64,000 nucleotides of DNA from Paenibacillus chitinolyticus NBRC 15660. GTDB taxonomy: Bacteria > Bacillota > Bacilli > Paenibacillales > NBRC-103111. The notes beneath the pieces are model-generated. The model made no database searches and was not told the DNA's origin. It saw only the letters and a list, made by a program, of their open reading frames with translations. A program made the position numbers and the translations under genes. This document shows, piece after piece, positions 17,297 to 25,630 of this stretch (positions are counted from its first letter, which is position 1; each line of letters opens with the position of its first letter). Location of the stretch: positions 248,001 through 312,000 of the forward strand of contig NZ_BBJT01000003.1 in NCBI RefSeq assembly GCF_000739915.1, given 5' to 3'.

Positions 17297-17734
17297 TCAT
17301 AAAGGAAGGGTCATCGTAATCGTTCTCGGAGCGAAGCCCAGCGACTCATACAGATGAAGCGCATGATTTCCGGCATACACGCTGAGGCGTACTTCGGGAT
17401 AGCCCAGACTTTTGAGCTGCTCCACCGCTTCCTGCATGAGTTTTCTGGAGACGCCGCGTCCTCTGAAATGTTCGAGCACATAGAGCTCGTATACAAACCC
17501 GATAACCCGGTCGGTAAACGAATCTTTGCTCTCCCCAATCAGCACCCATCCGGCCAGCCGCTTCTCTTCCGCAGCGATCAGATAATAGCAACCTTTTTTC
17601 AGAAGGGGATCTACAAGCTGCCTCACTTTGTCCCGGTCCGGTTCGGCCTTTCCAAGCGTTCCCTCCGATAGGGCCTGCGGCGAAAGCCTCCGAATCTGCT
17701 GAATCTCCTCCGGAATCGGTTTGCGGATTTCCAT
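17297..17734 (-). CDS. GNAT-family N-acetyltransferase
   Basis: 145 residues from ATG 17734 (AAGGGGG about 12 bases upstream; an upstream in-frame ATG gives an unconserved tail). Acetyl-CoA-binding motif A is clear: FVYELYVLEHFRGRGVSRKLM, with RGRGVS as the pyrophosphate loop, followed by VRLSVYAGNHALHLYESLGF. Substrate unknown. It sits 91 bases after the APS kinase stop with no terminator between them, so it may belong to the same transcript as the STM4011-4015 set. Confidence 0.88.
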   Translation of the reverse strand: MEIRKPIPEEIQQIRRLSPQALSEGTLGKAEPDRDKVRQLVDPLLKKGCYYLIAAEEKRLAGWVLIGESKDSFTDRVIGFVYELYVLEHFRGRGVSRKLMQEAVEQLKSLGYPEVRLSVYAGNHALHLYESLGFAPRTITMTLPL

Positions 17735-17825
17735 CTCGTTCGCTGCCCCCTTTGCGGTCCCTTTTGTCGGGTTCCTTCTCTTCCCTACGTTATAACATAC
17801 GACCCCGCAGAGCGAGTTCCTTCTT

Positions 17826-18359
17826 TTAAACGTAAAAATCGAGCAGTCTGCGCACGTTGAGCTCCAGCGTATCCCCATTCGTACGGATAACCAGCTCCGG
17901 ATTTTCCGGTACTTCGTAGGGGTCGCTGATGCCGGTAAAAGCCGGGATCTCGCCGTTTCGCGCCTTCGCGTACAGCCCTTTCACATCCCTGCGCTCGCAC
18001 TCCTCAAGAGGACAATCCACGAACACCTCGATGAAACGCGGCAGGTTCTGCCTGGCGTACTCCCGCATTTCGCGGTACGGGCTGATCAGGCTGACCACGG
18101 TCGTGATGCCGTTGCGGTTAAGCAGACCGCTTATGAACACGGCCCGCCGGACATTCTCCATCCGGTCTTCCCGGCTGAAGCCGAGGCCCGTTCCGACCTG
18201 CCGCCGGAGCTCGTCCCCGTCCAGGCATTCGACGGCGTGCCCCAGGGCCGCAAGCTCCGCGGCAAGAGCCTTGGCCGTCGTGGTCTTGCCCGAACCGGAA
18301 AGTCCCGTCAGCCAGTAAGCGAGGCCGGCCGGTGCTGTTTTGTTAAGCGTGTGCGTCAC
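17826..18359 (-). CDS. cysC: Adenylyl-sulfate (APS) kinase
   Basis: Phosphorylates adenosine 5'-phosphosulfate with ATP to PAPS, the universal sulfate donor. In 177 residues: P-loop GLSGSGKTT at 19-27, LDGDELRRQVGTGLGFS, and the characteristic CysC stretches VDCPLEECERRDVKGLY and GEIPAFTGISDPYE. Start: GTG 18359 with GGAG about 10 bases upstream, overlapping the radical SAM gene by 17 bases; a longer open frame upstream of it only shadows that gene. No ATP sulfurylase or PAPS reductase is adjacent. That points to PAPS made for a specialised reaction (sulfation) rather than ordinary assimilation; inference. Confidence 0.92.
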   Translation of the reverse strand: MTHTLNKTAPAGLAYWLTGLSGSGKTTTAKALAAELAALGHAVECLDGDELRRQVGTGLGFSREDRMENVRRAVFISGLLNRNGITTVVSLISPYREMREYARQNLPRFIEVFVDCPLEECERRDVKGLYAKARNGEIPAFTGISDPYEVPENPELVIRTNGDTLELNVRRLLDFYV

Positions 18360-19260
18360 AACTCTCCACTCCTTCTTCGTAAACGCGCGGCATTCGCCTC
18401 TGTGAGCCGGCTCCTGCGATGCGTTCGAGCAGCCCGTCGCCATACCGCTTGCGAAGCTGCAGGTCCGGCATATGAATGTAGCCGATATAGCAGTCGCAGC
18501 AGTCCATCCCGCACGGGCGCGGCTGAGAAAGCGCGTCCAGGCCGTCCCGGTACAAATGGCCGATGACCCGGCGGTCTTTGTAGCAGCGCTTCACTATGCC
18601 GGGACCCTGCACGTAGAAAACGTCGAAGCCCGTACCGCACGCCCGTCCCAGGCTTTCGTAATCCTCTGCGTTCAGGTCGAAAAGCGGATCGAGGCTCCTC
18701 AGGAAAGTCCGGTCTTCATCCGTGTAATAATCCCGCTTGTCTTTGAACGCATTGACCCACATATACACGTCGGAAGGCAGCGAACGGCGTAGCGACTCCA
18801 GCCGGCCGAAGGCGCTTTTGACTCCTACCGATCCGACGCTGAACGGAATGCCTCTGCGGTAAAGCTGCAGAACCTGCTCCAGAAATTTCTCTTCCGTCGT
18901 CTGCCCGGGATGATACGTGACCCAGAAGGCGGTCTTCTTCGGGTTCAGTTCACCGGTCCAGGCAAGACCGGCGGACAAATTCGTCTGGATCGCCACTTTA
19001 TCCACGTGCTCCATGTGCGAGAGCCGGACCATGGCCTCCTTGTACCAGCGGTGAGTCAGCCCTTCCCCGTAAGGATTGAAGAAAACCGACAGGCGATGGC
19101 CTTCGGCTCCCTGGCTCTCTGCCCAGTCCGTAAAAGTTTCAACCTGCCGCCGGTCCTTCGCCAGCGTGGCGGCACTGTCCTTGTTCTTGCTGAACGGGCA
19201 GTACGGGCAGTCGTAATTGCACGATGACAGGCTCCCCCGGTAATACAGCGTCGCCTTCAT
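18343..19260 (-). CDS. STM4011-family radical SAM protein
   Basis: 305-residue radical S-adenosylmethionine enzyme of unknown substrate. CNYDCPYC near the N-terminus (residues about 14-21) supplies the three cysteines of the [4Fe-4S] cluster. A Cys-rich patch near the C-terminus (PCGMDCCDCYIGYIHMPDL) could hold a second cluster. I recognise it as the STM4011 family, which travels with STM4012-4015. Its ATG overlaps the STM4012-type stop (ATGA), and it overlaps cysC by 17 bases. Confidence 0.85.
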   Translation of the reverse strand: MKATLYYRGSLSSCNYDCPYCPFSKNKDSAATLAKDRRQVETFTDWAESQGAEGHRLSVFFNPYGEGLTHRWYKEAMVRLSHMEHVDKVAIQTNLSAGLAWTGELNPKKTAFWVTYHPGQTTEEKFLEQVLQLYRRGIPFSVGSVGVKSAFGRLESLRRSLPSDVYMWVNAFKDKRDYYTDEDRTFLRSLDPLFDLNAEDYESLGRACGTGFDVFYVQGPGIVKRCYKDRRVIGHLYRDGLDALSQPRPCGMDCCDCYIGYIHMPDLQLRKRYGDGLLERIAGAGSQRRMPRVYEEGVESCDAHA

Positions 19261-20657
19261 CTGAAGGTGTATCCTTCCATCCGGGCGCGGGTCTCCGGGG
19301 AGATGAACCAGTCTCCGATGGAATCGGAGAGGGCGATCCCGTCGTCCGTCAGCCGGAAGAGGCTGCCGTCTTCGCCTGCCCCGGTCCCCGGGACATGCTC
19401 GGCCAGCCCCGTCTCCGTCAGCCGGTTCAGCTCCGGATAGTCCTCAAGCGCCTTCGTGCCGAACCGGCGGGCGTAGGACGCGAGCTCCAGCCCCTCGCGG
19501 TGGAGGAGCGCTTTCAGAATAAAGCGCCGCTTCCGCTCCCCTTCGTCCAGAACGAAGCCGTAATCGATGAGGTCATGACGCTCCGCAGCGACATAGTCGG
19601 CGATAATGCCGGCCGTCGCGCTGCGGCTCACCGCATAGCGGGTCGCGTAGTGGACGTTCTGCGTATACGAGCGTGCGCCGCAGCCGAGACCGACCATGCC
19701 TTCTTCCTGGCAGCCGTACGGCAGAAGCGTTTTGGGCGACGAGGCGCTCGCTCGCGCGAACCTCCTCATCGAATACTGCGTATACCCTGCGGCCAGGAGA
19801 CGGTCGCGCGCCGCCGTGTAGCAGGCCATGCGGATATCCGCTCCCCGCTGCCGGATCTCTTCGGGCTTGACGATCGTATGCTCGCGCGTATACAGCGGGT
19901 AGATGAAGATTTCCTCCGGCTCGTAGGCAAGCGCCCGTTCCAGGGAGTAAAGCCAGGTGTCCACGGTCTGGCCCGGCAATCCGTAAATAAGATCGAGATT
20001 GAGAATCGGAAACTTGTACCGCTTCAGCTGCTCCAGCGCCTTCTCGACCACCAGGGGCATTTGCGGACGGTATATGGCCGCAGCCTCCGCATCCACAAAG
20101 CTCTGGATACCCATGCTCACCCGATCCACCCGGTGAGCCTGCAAAATATCCAGGCGCTCTGCGGTGACCGTCTCCGGCGAAGTTTCGACCGAGATGGAAG
20201 CTTCTCCGCTGTCCAGCCCCATAGCGTCCTCCGCGATTCGGAAAACGCGGTCCAGCAGCGCCGGTTCCAACAGCGTAGGGGTTCCTCCTCCGACGGCAAA
20301 CCGCGCGAATTTCTTGTGCGCGACATGTGGAGCCCACTCGCGGGCTTGACGTTCCAGCGCATCCACATACTGCTCGTGGGCGCCGGTGCGTTTATCCGGC
20401 AGGGTAAACAAATTGCAGAAGCCGCAGCGCGCCCCGCAGAACGGGATATGCATATATAAGAAGAAGGTTTCCGCCGGCTCGTCCGTCCACAGCTCCTGCA
20501 GCGGGATTTTTCTGTCCAGCTCGCGGTAAGCCGTCTTGTGCGGATAGGAATACAAATACGAGCGGTATGGCGCCGAACGAAGATTTTCTTCCCAAGCGGA
20601 AACGGACATTTCTTCATCTGACTGCACCGGTTGGTTCCTCAATTGAGAAGAGGTCAT
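19257..20657 (-). CDS. STM4012-family radical SAM protein (HemN/HemW-like)
   Basis: 466 residues with the HemN-type radical SAM core: FFLYMHIPFCGARCGFCNLF carries CxxxCxxC, followed by FAVGGGTPTLLEPALLDR and SVETSPETVT, as in coproporphyrinogen dehydrogenase-like enzymes. A C-terminal winged-helix-like region follows (GLELASYARRFGTKALEDYPEL). It is not a haem gene by context: it sits within the STM4011-4015 set. ATG 20657 has AAGGAAG about 10 bases upstream, 26 bases after the hydrolase stop. Biochemical function unknown. Confidence 0.85.
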   Translation of the reverse strand: MTSSQLRNQPVQSDEEMSVSAWEENLRSAPYRSYLYSYPHKTAYRELDRKIPLQELWTDEPAETFFLYMHIPFCGARCGFCNLFTLPDKRTGAHEQYVDALERQAREWAPHVAHKKFARFAVGGGTPTLLEPALLDRVFRIAEDAMGLDSGEASISVETSPETVTAERLDILQAHRVDRVSMGIQSFVDAEAAAIYRPQMPLVVEKALEQLKRYKFPILNLDLIYGLPGQTVDTWLYSLERALAYEPEEIFIYPLYTREHTIVKPEEIRQRGADIRMACYTAARDRLLAAGYTQYSMRRFARASASSPKTLLPYGCQEEGMVGLGCGARSYTQNVHYATRYAVSRSATAGIIADYVAAERHDLIDYGFVLDEGERKRRFILKALLHREGLELASYARRFGTKALEDYPELNRLTETGLAEHVPGTGAGEDGSLFRLTDDGIALSDSIGDWFISPETRARMEGYTFR

Positions 20658-20683
20658 CGGCCGTTCACTTCCTTTACGTCAAT

Positions 20684-21466
20684 TTACAAAACAAACTCGC
20701 GGTAAGGCACGTTCCAGACCGCTTCATGCGCGAGCCGGTGGCCTTCATAGCCGTCTTCGCCGTAGCACGTTCCGTGGTCGGAGAAAGCCAGACAGAATAC
20801 GGGCCGCTCCCGCTCTCTCATCGCTTCGAACAGACGGCCCAACTGGCCGTCCACGTAACGAAGCGCGGCCCTCTGGCTCTCGACCGAATCTCTTTTCGCG
20901 CCGGGAAGGAAATAATGATTGGGCCCGTGAATCGCCGAAACGTTCAGGAACATAAACAGCTTCTCGCTTTGTTCCGTCCGTTCGAGAAGCTTGAGGGCAT
21001 GATTGACCTGATGCTCGGTCGAGCGCGGGTTCGTTACCCCGAAGGTCATCCGCCAGTAGCTTTCCTGGAAATAGCCGGGGAGTACCCTGGCAAGCGGAAC
21101 TTTTTTCGTAAAAAAAATTACACCCCCGATACAGATCGTCCGGTAGCCTTCTTCCTGAAGACCGGACACCAGATCGGGTGTGTCGAAGAGCCATGTATGG
21201 GGATGGGTTTTAAGCCCCGTGTTCTTGGAGTGAAAAAGCCGGATATGCTGCGATTTGTCCGTTGTCGCCGGAGTCGGCAGAAAGCCTCCGAAAAAAGCGT
21301 GATGCGCCGCATACGTAAAGCTGCCGGGCGTGTGGCGCTTCTCCCAGGAGCCGCCGCCGCACAGATTCGGGCAGTTGGCTTCCTCCAGCACGGCGGCGTC
21401 GTAACGCAGCGTATCCAGCGTGATCATCAGGATATCGTGGGTGCCCACGATTTCGTTCATATTCAT
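20684..21466 (-). CDS. STM4013/SEN3800-family hydrolase (alkaline phosphatase/sulfatase fold)
   Basis: 260 residues. The start HDILMITLDTLRYDAA is the metal-binding strand of the sulfatase/alkaline phosphatase superfamily. TPGSFTYAAHHAFFGGFLPT lies where the nucleophile loop is expected, and CLAFSDHGTCYGEDGYEGHR carries the late Asp-His metal ligands. No classical sulfatase C-x-P-S-R motif is seen, so it may be a phosphoryl- or sulfuryl-transferase rather than a true sulfatase. Its ATG overlaps the upstream gene stop (ATGA). Part of the STM4011-4015 set. Confidence 0.82.
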   Translation of the reverse strand: MNMNEIVGTHDILMITLDTLRYDAAVLEEANCPNLCGGGSWEKRHTPGSFTYAAHHAFFGGFLPTPATTDKSQHIRLFHSKNTGLKTHPHTWLFDTPDLVSGLQEEGYRTICIGGVIFFTKKVPLARVLPGYFQESYWRMTFGVTNPRSTEHQVNHALKLLERTEQSEKLFMFLNVSAIHGPNHYFLPGAKRDSVESQRAALRYVDGQLGRLFEAMRERERPVFCLAFSDHGTCYGEDGYEGHRLAHEAVWNVPYREFVL

Positions 21467-22842
21467 CGTAGCGTTCCTCCCTCGCCCGGAGATCCCGCTG
21501 CGCCTCCCGGTTTCCCGGAATTCCCGGCTTCGGAAAATCCGGCGGAAGCGGCGGAACCCGTAGGGTCGGCAGCCCCGGAGGCTGCGGACCTTGAGGACTC
21601 TTCCGCAGCTTCAGCCGTACCGCCTGTGAGCCGGCTCATCTGCCATTCGTAAGGGTCCATTCCCTTGTGAACGACCCGGTACAGCAGATCTCCGAACGGA
21701 TTCATGTCAAGTATGTAAGGCGCATGCGTCGCGCTGTCGAGCAGAACATCGACTCCCGCTGCAAGGGAGCGCGTAAAAGCGGCCAGCGCTTTTACGGCGC
21801 AGGCCGCAGCTTCTGCCCGGATGCCCGGCGCCAGACCGAGGTCATCCACGCTCACCCTTTCGCTGCGCAGGTGCAGGTTCGTGATCGGCGTCCGGCTGAC
21901 CCGGGCGATGCTGTGGCAAGCTTCTCCCGCCACGACAAGCTGACGGATATCGAACGTCCGGTCGCCGTAAGCAGCTTTGGCGATCCACTGTTCGACGTGG
22001 GCGCCGTGTCTCAAGAGCCAGTTCAGCACCTGGCGGATCGCGGATTCGTCCGTGTAACGCCGCAGCTTCATCGCGTTATAGAACACCGGGGCGCGGGCGC
22101 CGTAATTCTCGACGCCCACGGTCGTAACCGCCTGCTCCGCGCCCGTACGCGGGTTGATGCGGTAAGCGACGACGCCGCAAGCGCCGGAGCCGGAAGCGAG
22201 CTTCACGAAGACCCGGTGAACCCGCCGGGAGAGCATCAGATCGCGAAGCGCCTCGTAGCCCGCGATCTCCTCCGGCGGAGCCAGGAGGCGGGGCACCGGC
22301 ACGCCGGCAGCGGACAGGACGCGGTGCGTCTGCCGCTTGTCGAACATGCCGGCGATGTCCTCCGGCGCGTTCGTCCATTGCGGCTGCGGCCACAGCTCCA
22401 CCGCTTCCCGCCGCAGCCGGGCGAGCAGCCGCGCAAAGCCGCGGAACCATTGGGACGGGTGGTACTGCCGTCCCTCTTGCTCCGCGAGCGCGAGCGCGGA
22501 CCGCACGGAGAGCGGCTGCGGATCGCTGCGGTGCCCGAACGGAAGCAGGCGGTCGCCGTGCGCCGCCTCTTCGTGGTCGGGAGCGCCGAGGGCGATTAGC
22601 CCGCGCTCCACCGCGAAGAGCTCGCCGGGTGCGTCCAACCGCAGCAGCGGGGCCGGTTCGCCCGCCGGCTGCGACGGCGCCCCGGCGAGGCTTGCGGCCT
22701 GCGCGAGCGAGGCTGTGCCGTCCAGCAGCCCGGCGTACGGCAGCACGACGGCCGGGGGCAGCCCCAGCTTCGCCCGGGCGTTCTGCAGCCCCGCCGTGCG
22801 GCGGTTGTCCGGGTTGCCGATCAGGATCATCCTCTGCGGCAC
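21463..22842 (-). CDS. STM4014-family protein, ATP-grasp-like
   Basis: 459 residues. The second half resembles ATP-grasp ligases: VFVKLASGSGACGVVAY (ATP-binding strand and loop), AYGDRTFDIRQLVVAGEA, and AGVDVLLDSATHAPYILDMN ending at the expected Asp/Asn metal ligands before NPFGDLL. Such enzymes couple carboxylates to amines or thiols via acyl phosphates, so a ligase role in the STM4011-4015 pathway is plausible but unproven. The last 55 residues are a low-complexity Ala/Ser/Gly tail. The start is a GTG at 22842, 5 bases after the upstream stop. The G+C content is visibly very high here. Confidence 0.75.
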   Translation of the reverse strand: MPQRMILIGNPDNRRTAGLQNARAKLGLPPAVVLPYAGLLDGTASLAQAASLAGAPSQPAGEPAPLLRLDAPGELFAVERGLIALGAPDHEEAAHGDRLLPFGHRSDPQPLSVRSALALAEQEGRQYHPSQWFRGFARLLARLRREAVELWPQPQWTNAPEDIAGMFDKRQTHRVLSAAGVPVPRLLAPPEEIAGYEALRDLMLSRRVHRVFVKLASGSGACGVVAYRINPRTGAEQAVTTVGVENYGARAPVFYNAMKLRRYTDESAIRQVLNWLLRHGAHVEQWIAKAAYGDRTFDIRQLVVAGEACHSIARVSRTPITNLHLRSERVSVDDLGLAPGIRAEAAACAVKALAAFTRSLAAGVDVLLDSATHAPYILDMNPFGDLLYRVVHKGMDPYEWQMSRLTGGTAEAAEESSRSAASGAADPTGSAASAGFSEAGNSGKPGGAAGSPGEGGTLR

Positions 22843-22847
22843 GGCCG

Positions 22848-23693
22848 TTATTCCGTAAGCGACGGGTACCGGTAATCGTCGTCTTCGTCCATATCCTGCT
22901 GGTCGTCCGTGTTCACGTTAAGGCCGGACGATTTCCAGCGGTTTACCATTTCATCGGACATATAATGATGGCTTAAGTCCAGATATTGAAGTTTCTTCAC
23001 TTTTTCGCTGTTTAAGAGCGCTTCCGCCCCGGTATCGGACAAAGTTCCGTCGGACATGTCGAGCGTGTGCAGCCCGTCCAGAATCGGCGCATCGGCCAGC
23101 GCGATCGCCAGCTCGTCCTGAATTTCGCTGTTTTTGAGACCAAGGTAAGTGAGTTCCGGGAATTTGCCGGGCTCCGTCAGCTTGAGCACATCTTCCAGGC
23201 CGCCGTCGAACCCGTATTCGTCCACGCCGAGATACAGTTCCAGCTTTTTCAGACGAGGGAAAGACCCTTCGTAAATTTGATGAATCACGTCCTTGCCGAG
23301 GCCGCCGCAAATAATGGTCAGCTCCTCCAGGTTTTCGTGGCGGGCCGGGTTCAGATCCAGTCCCGTGCTTCCTTTGATCGTAAACGACCGGAGTGCCGGG
23401 TAAGCCTCCAGCAGAGGAGCCAGGTTAGTCTGCATAATCCAGGACACTTCGCATTCCTCGAAGCTCATATCGCCGATAAACAGACTCGTCAGTTTCGGAA
23501 ACCGGCCTTTCAGCGCGACAAGCGTCTCGACGGTTTCTTCGGAATCGTTTTCGTAAGCACCGCCCCAATCGCCGATAATGAGGCTTGTCAGTTCCCCGCT
23601 TTGCGGGCTGTTCGCAAGTTCCTCGAGCAAATCTTTCATTTTCTTGCCGTCTTCATACTGGTCGTAATCGATTGATAGTTTAACTTCGGACAT
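22848..23693 (-). CDS. STM4015-family leucine-rich repeat protein
   Basis: First gene of the operon, 281 residues. It is built of leucine-rich repeats in irregular 22-28 residue units, for example FPELTYLGLKNSEIQDE, LHTLDMSDGTLSDTG and LQYLDLSHHYMSDEMV; no signal peptide or membrane segment, so cytoplasmic. Likely a protein-binding scaffold or substrate-recognition component for the other four products. ATG 23693 is preceded by GGGAGGG seven bases upstream, with a good sigma-A-type promoter further upstream. Confidence 0.82.
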   Translation of the reverse strand: MSEVKLSIDYDQYEDGKKMKDLLEELANSPQSGELTSLIIGDWGGAYENDSEETVETLVALKGRFPKLTSLFIGDMSFEECEVSWIMQTNLAPLLEAYPALRSFTIKGSTGLDLNPARHENLEELTIICGGLGKDVIHQIYEGSFPRLKKLELYLGVDEYGFDGGLEDVLKLTEPGKFPELTYLGLKNSEIQDELAIALADAPILDGLHTLDMSDGTLSDTGAEALLNSEKVKKLQYLDLSHHYMSDEMVNRWKSSGLNVNTDDQQDMDEDDDYRYPSLTE

Positions 23694-23743
23694 CTAAGTC
23701 CCTCCCATGTCAACTTTTTCCTTCTATGTACGATATAATCCTT

Positions 23744-23773
23744 ACTATATACGATACTAAAAAAGACTTGCAA
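23744..23773 (-). promoter_or_regulatory. Predicted promoter of the STM4015-4011 operon
   Basis: Minus strand: -35 TTGCAA (23768-23773), 18-base spacer, -10 TATAGT (23744-23749), about 50 bases upstream of the first gene. Confidence 0.6.
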
Positions 23774-23905
23774 ACATTTCTGGGCAACCGTGCACGTCTC
23801 CCGTCTTGTTTTCCTTTCGTTTTTTAAGGTCGATTTCGTATGGAAGCCCCACCAGATGCCGGTTTTGAGCGATGGATAACTTCTTCTTCTCCTGGATCTA
23901 TTCGT

Positions 23906-23935
23906 AAAAAAAAACGCCGTGTGGAGTGCACGGCG
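23906..23935 (-). terminator. Intrinsic terminator upstream of the STM operon
   Basis: CGCCGTG/CACGGCG stem (23915-23921, 23929-23935) with nine U on the minus strand. It insulates the STM operon from transcription coming from the right. Confidence 0.88.
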
Positions 23936-24008
23936 ATCGAATGGACTGCCGGGCGAAAAGACAGTAGCCGCACCGACAGGCAGCAGCTCCCCCGAGAAAC
24001 CGGTAACG

Positions 24009-24179
24009 TTACGGTTTGCTTTTCTTAGGCGCCAGCCCGTCTTTTTCCGTCAGTACCTCGATCTTGAAGCCGTCGGATATAAGCGGAATATTTCCGTTCA
24101 GCCCGGTGGAATACACGTTTACGTTTTTCTTTTCCAGCCGCTCCTTTAAGTTCGGACTCTGGAAATTCCTCTGGATCAT
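24009..24179 (-). CDS. Short unrecognised ORF or gene remnant
   Basis: 56 codons from ATG 24179, bounded by two terminators (24261-24284 and 23906-23935). Protein-like composition (RNFQSPNLKERLEKKNVNVY, then ISDGFKIEVLTEKDG). The frame stays open upstream to a stop at 24231-24233 without a convincing start or ribosome binding site, so this may be the C-terminal end of a decayed gene. Confidence 0.3.
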   Translation of the reverse strand: MIQRNFQSPNLKERLEKKNVNVYSTGLNGNIPLISDGFKIEVLTEKDGLAPKKSKP

Positions 24180-24260
24180 AACTACGATTTTCGGGGAGAC
24201 GGCCGCACGATTGGATGAAGATAATAGAGGTTAACCCGACAAAAAGTATCGCCGCAAAAT

Positions 24261-24284
24261 AAAAAATCCGCTCCCTAGCGGATT
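24261..24284 (-). terminator. Intrinsic terminator of the mgtC-like/metallo-hydrolase/transporter operon
   Basis: AATCCGCT/AGCGGATT stem (24265-24272, 24277-24284) and a U run on the minus strand, about 80 bases past the transporter stop. Confidence 0.88.
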
Positions 24285-24364
24285 CCAAAACATTCACTAA
24301 AATGCTAAGAAAAAGGCTAACGACCTTATCGGCAGCCTTTTTCCATAGCCTTTCGGCTCCTTTA

Positions 24365-25615
24365 TTACACGGCCTTTAACTCCGAAACCGCACCTTCTTC
24401 CGCATTTTTCTTCTGGAATATCATCCCTTTATCCTTGAAGAACAGGAAGAACACCAGCGCGACGACAGCCGCCACGACAGCGGGGTAAATCCAGAACTGC
24501 TGCCACTGCTTCAGTGCAGCCGCCCCTTGATCCACGACCGTATGATTGAAGATATAACCTGTGACCGAAGAAGCGAACAACAGCCCTAGCCCGTTCGAGA
24601 TCATGAACTTCAAGCTCTGTGCCTGCGCTTTAATCGTCACGTCCGCTTTATTGTCCACATAGATGTCTCCCGCCGTGAAGAAGAAATCCCAACAAATCCC
24701 TTGCAGTGCCAGCGCAATGACGATGACGAGAATGCCTGCATCGACTGCCGCGAAGGAGAACAACAACGAACGAAGAACCCACGTGATCGCGCCCCACAGG
24801 ATAATCTTTTTAAATCCGAATTTGAAGAGAAACAGAGAGAGTAAGAACATAAAGATAACTTCCGTTGCAATACCGATTTGCATAATTGTAGCTGCATTAT
24901 TAAACCCTAGCGCGCCCAGGAATACCGGCACATAAGCACTGTAAGCTGTTTTAGGAATCATCAAGAAAATCGTACAGCCCATGAATACCGTAAAGTTCTT
25001 ATCCTTGAACAATGCGAGCGCATCAAGACAGAGCAGGTCCTTTATCAGGAACTTCTTACCCTTGCCGGCTGCCGGTGTATTCGGAAGCGTGAAGCAATAG
25101 ATCCCGAGCACAATGGCAGAGATTGCCGCAATTTTGAAGGTCATAATACTGCCCGAGAAGCCCATCTGTCCGAGCAGGAACCCGATCACCATAAAACCGA
25201 ATGTTCCGAACACCCGAATCACCGGAAATGTTTTAGCGCCGTGAATATGTCTGAAGCTGATGCTATTCGACAGTCCCGTCGTAGGATAGAACAACACACC
25301 GACGATAAAGAGCAATACGAGGAACATCGTCGCGTTGCCCGATTGAATCTGAGCCGGAATCGCTAACAACACACAAGCATTAACAATATGCAGGATGCCC
25401 ATAATTTTCTGGGAGGCGATGAACCGGTCCGCGACCATCCCGATGAACAGCGGCGACAGAATCGTCGCGATGCCGAGCAATGCATAAGAAGTACCGATGA
25501 TGGAAGATAAGCCCGATGTGCTGAGAACTAATCCTAAAGTCATATTCCAAGCGCCTTGGACGAAATATTGCAGAAACATCATAATTAATAGTCTCGGAAC
25601 GATAGTAGTCTTCAT
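24365..25615 (-). CDS. Nucleoside:H+ symporter-family MFS transporter
   Basis: 416-residue major facilitator with about 12 membrane segments and short hydrophilic ends. The N-terminal pattern (PRLLIMMFLQYFVQGAWNMT, then LSPLFIGMVADRF) and the overall layout match the NupG/XapB-type nucleoside symporter branch. Last gene of a three-gene operon, 15 bases after the metallo-hydrolase stop; AGGGGAT precedes ATG 25615. The hydrolase partner suggests uptake and processing of a nucleoside or phosphorylated derivative; substrate not determinable. Confidence 0.82.
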   Translation of the reverse strand: MKTTIVPRLLIMMFLQYFVQGAWNMTLGLVLSTSGLSSIIGTSYALLGIATILSPLFIGMVADRFIASQKIMGILHIVNACVLLAIPAQIQSGNATMFLVLLFIVGVLFYPTTGLSNSISFRHIHGAKTFPVIRVFGTFGFMVIGFLLGQMGFSGSIMTFKIAAISAIVLGIYCFTLPNTPAAGKGKKFLIKDLLCLDALALFKDKNFTVFMGCTIFLMIPKTAYSAYVPVFLGALGFNNAATIMQIGIATEVIFMFLLSLFLFKFGFKKIILWGAITWVLRSLLFSFAAVDAGILVIVIALALQGICWDFFFTAGDIYVDNKADVTIKAQAQSLKFMISNGLGLLFASSVTGYIFNHTVVDQGAAALKQWQQFWIYPAVVAAVVALVFFLFFKDKGMIFQKKNAEEGAVSELKAV

Positions 25616-25630
25616 GTGTAATATCCCCTA

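Noticed and set aside
19224-20459. 411-codon plus-strand frame
   Set aside because: Antisense to the STM4012-type radical SAM gene in G+C-rich DNA; no domain recognisable.
24025-24297. Minus-strand frame starting MNVLESARERIFYF with a membrane-like segment
   Set aside because: Its first codons are the terminator hairpin at 24261-24284, and the more protein-like sequence downstream is in another frame.
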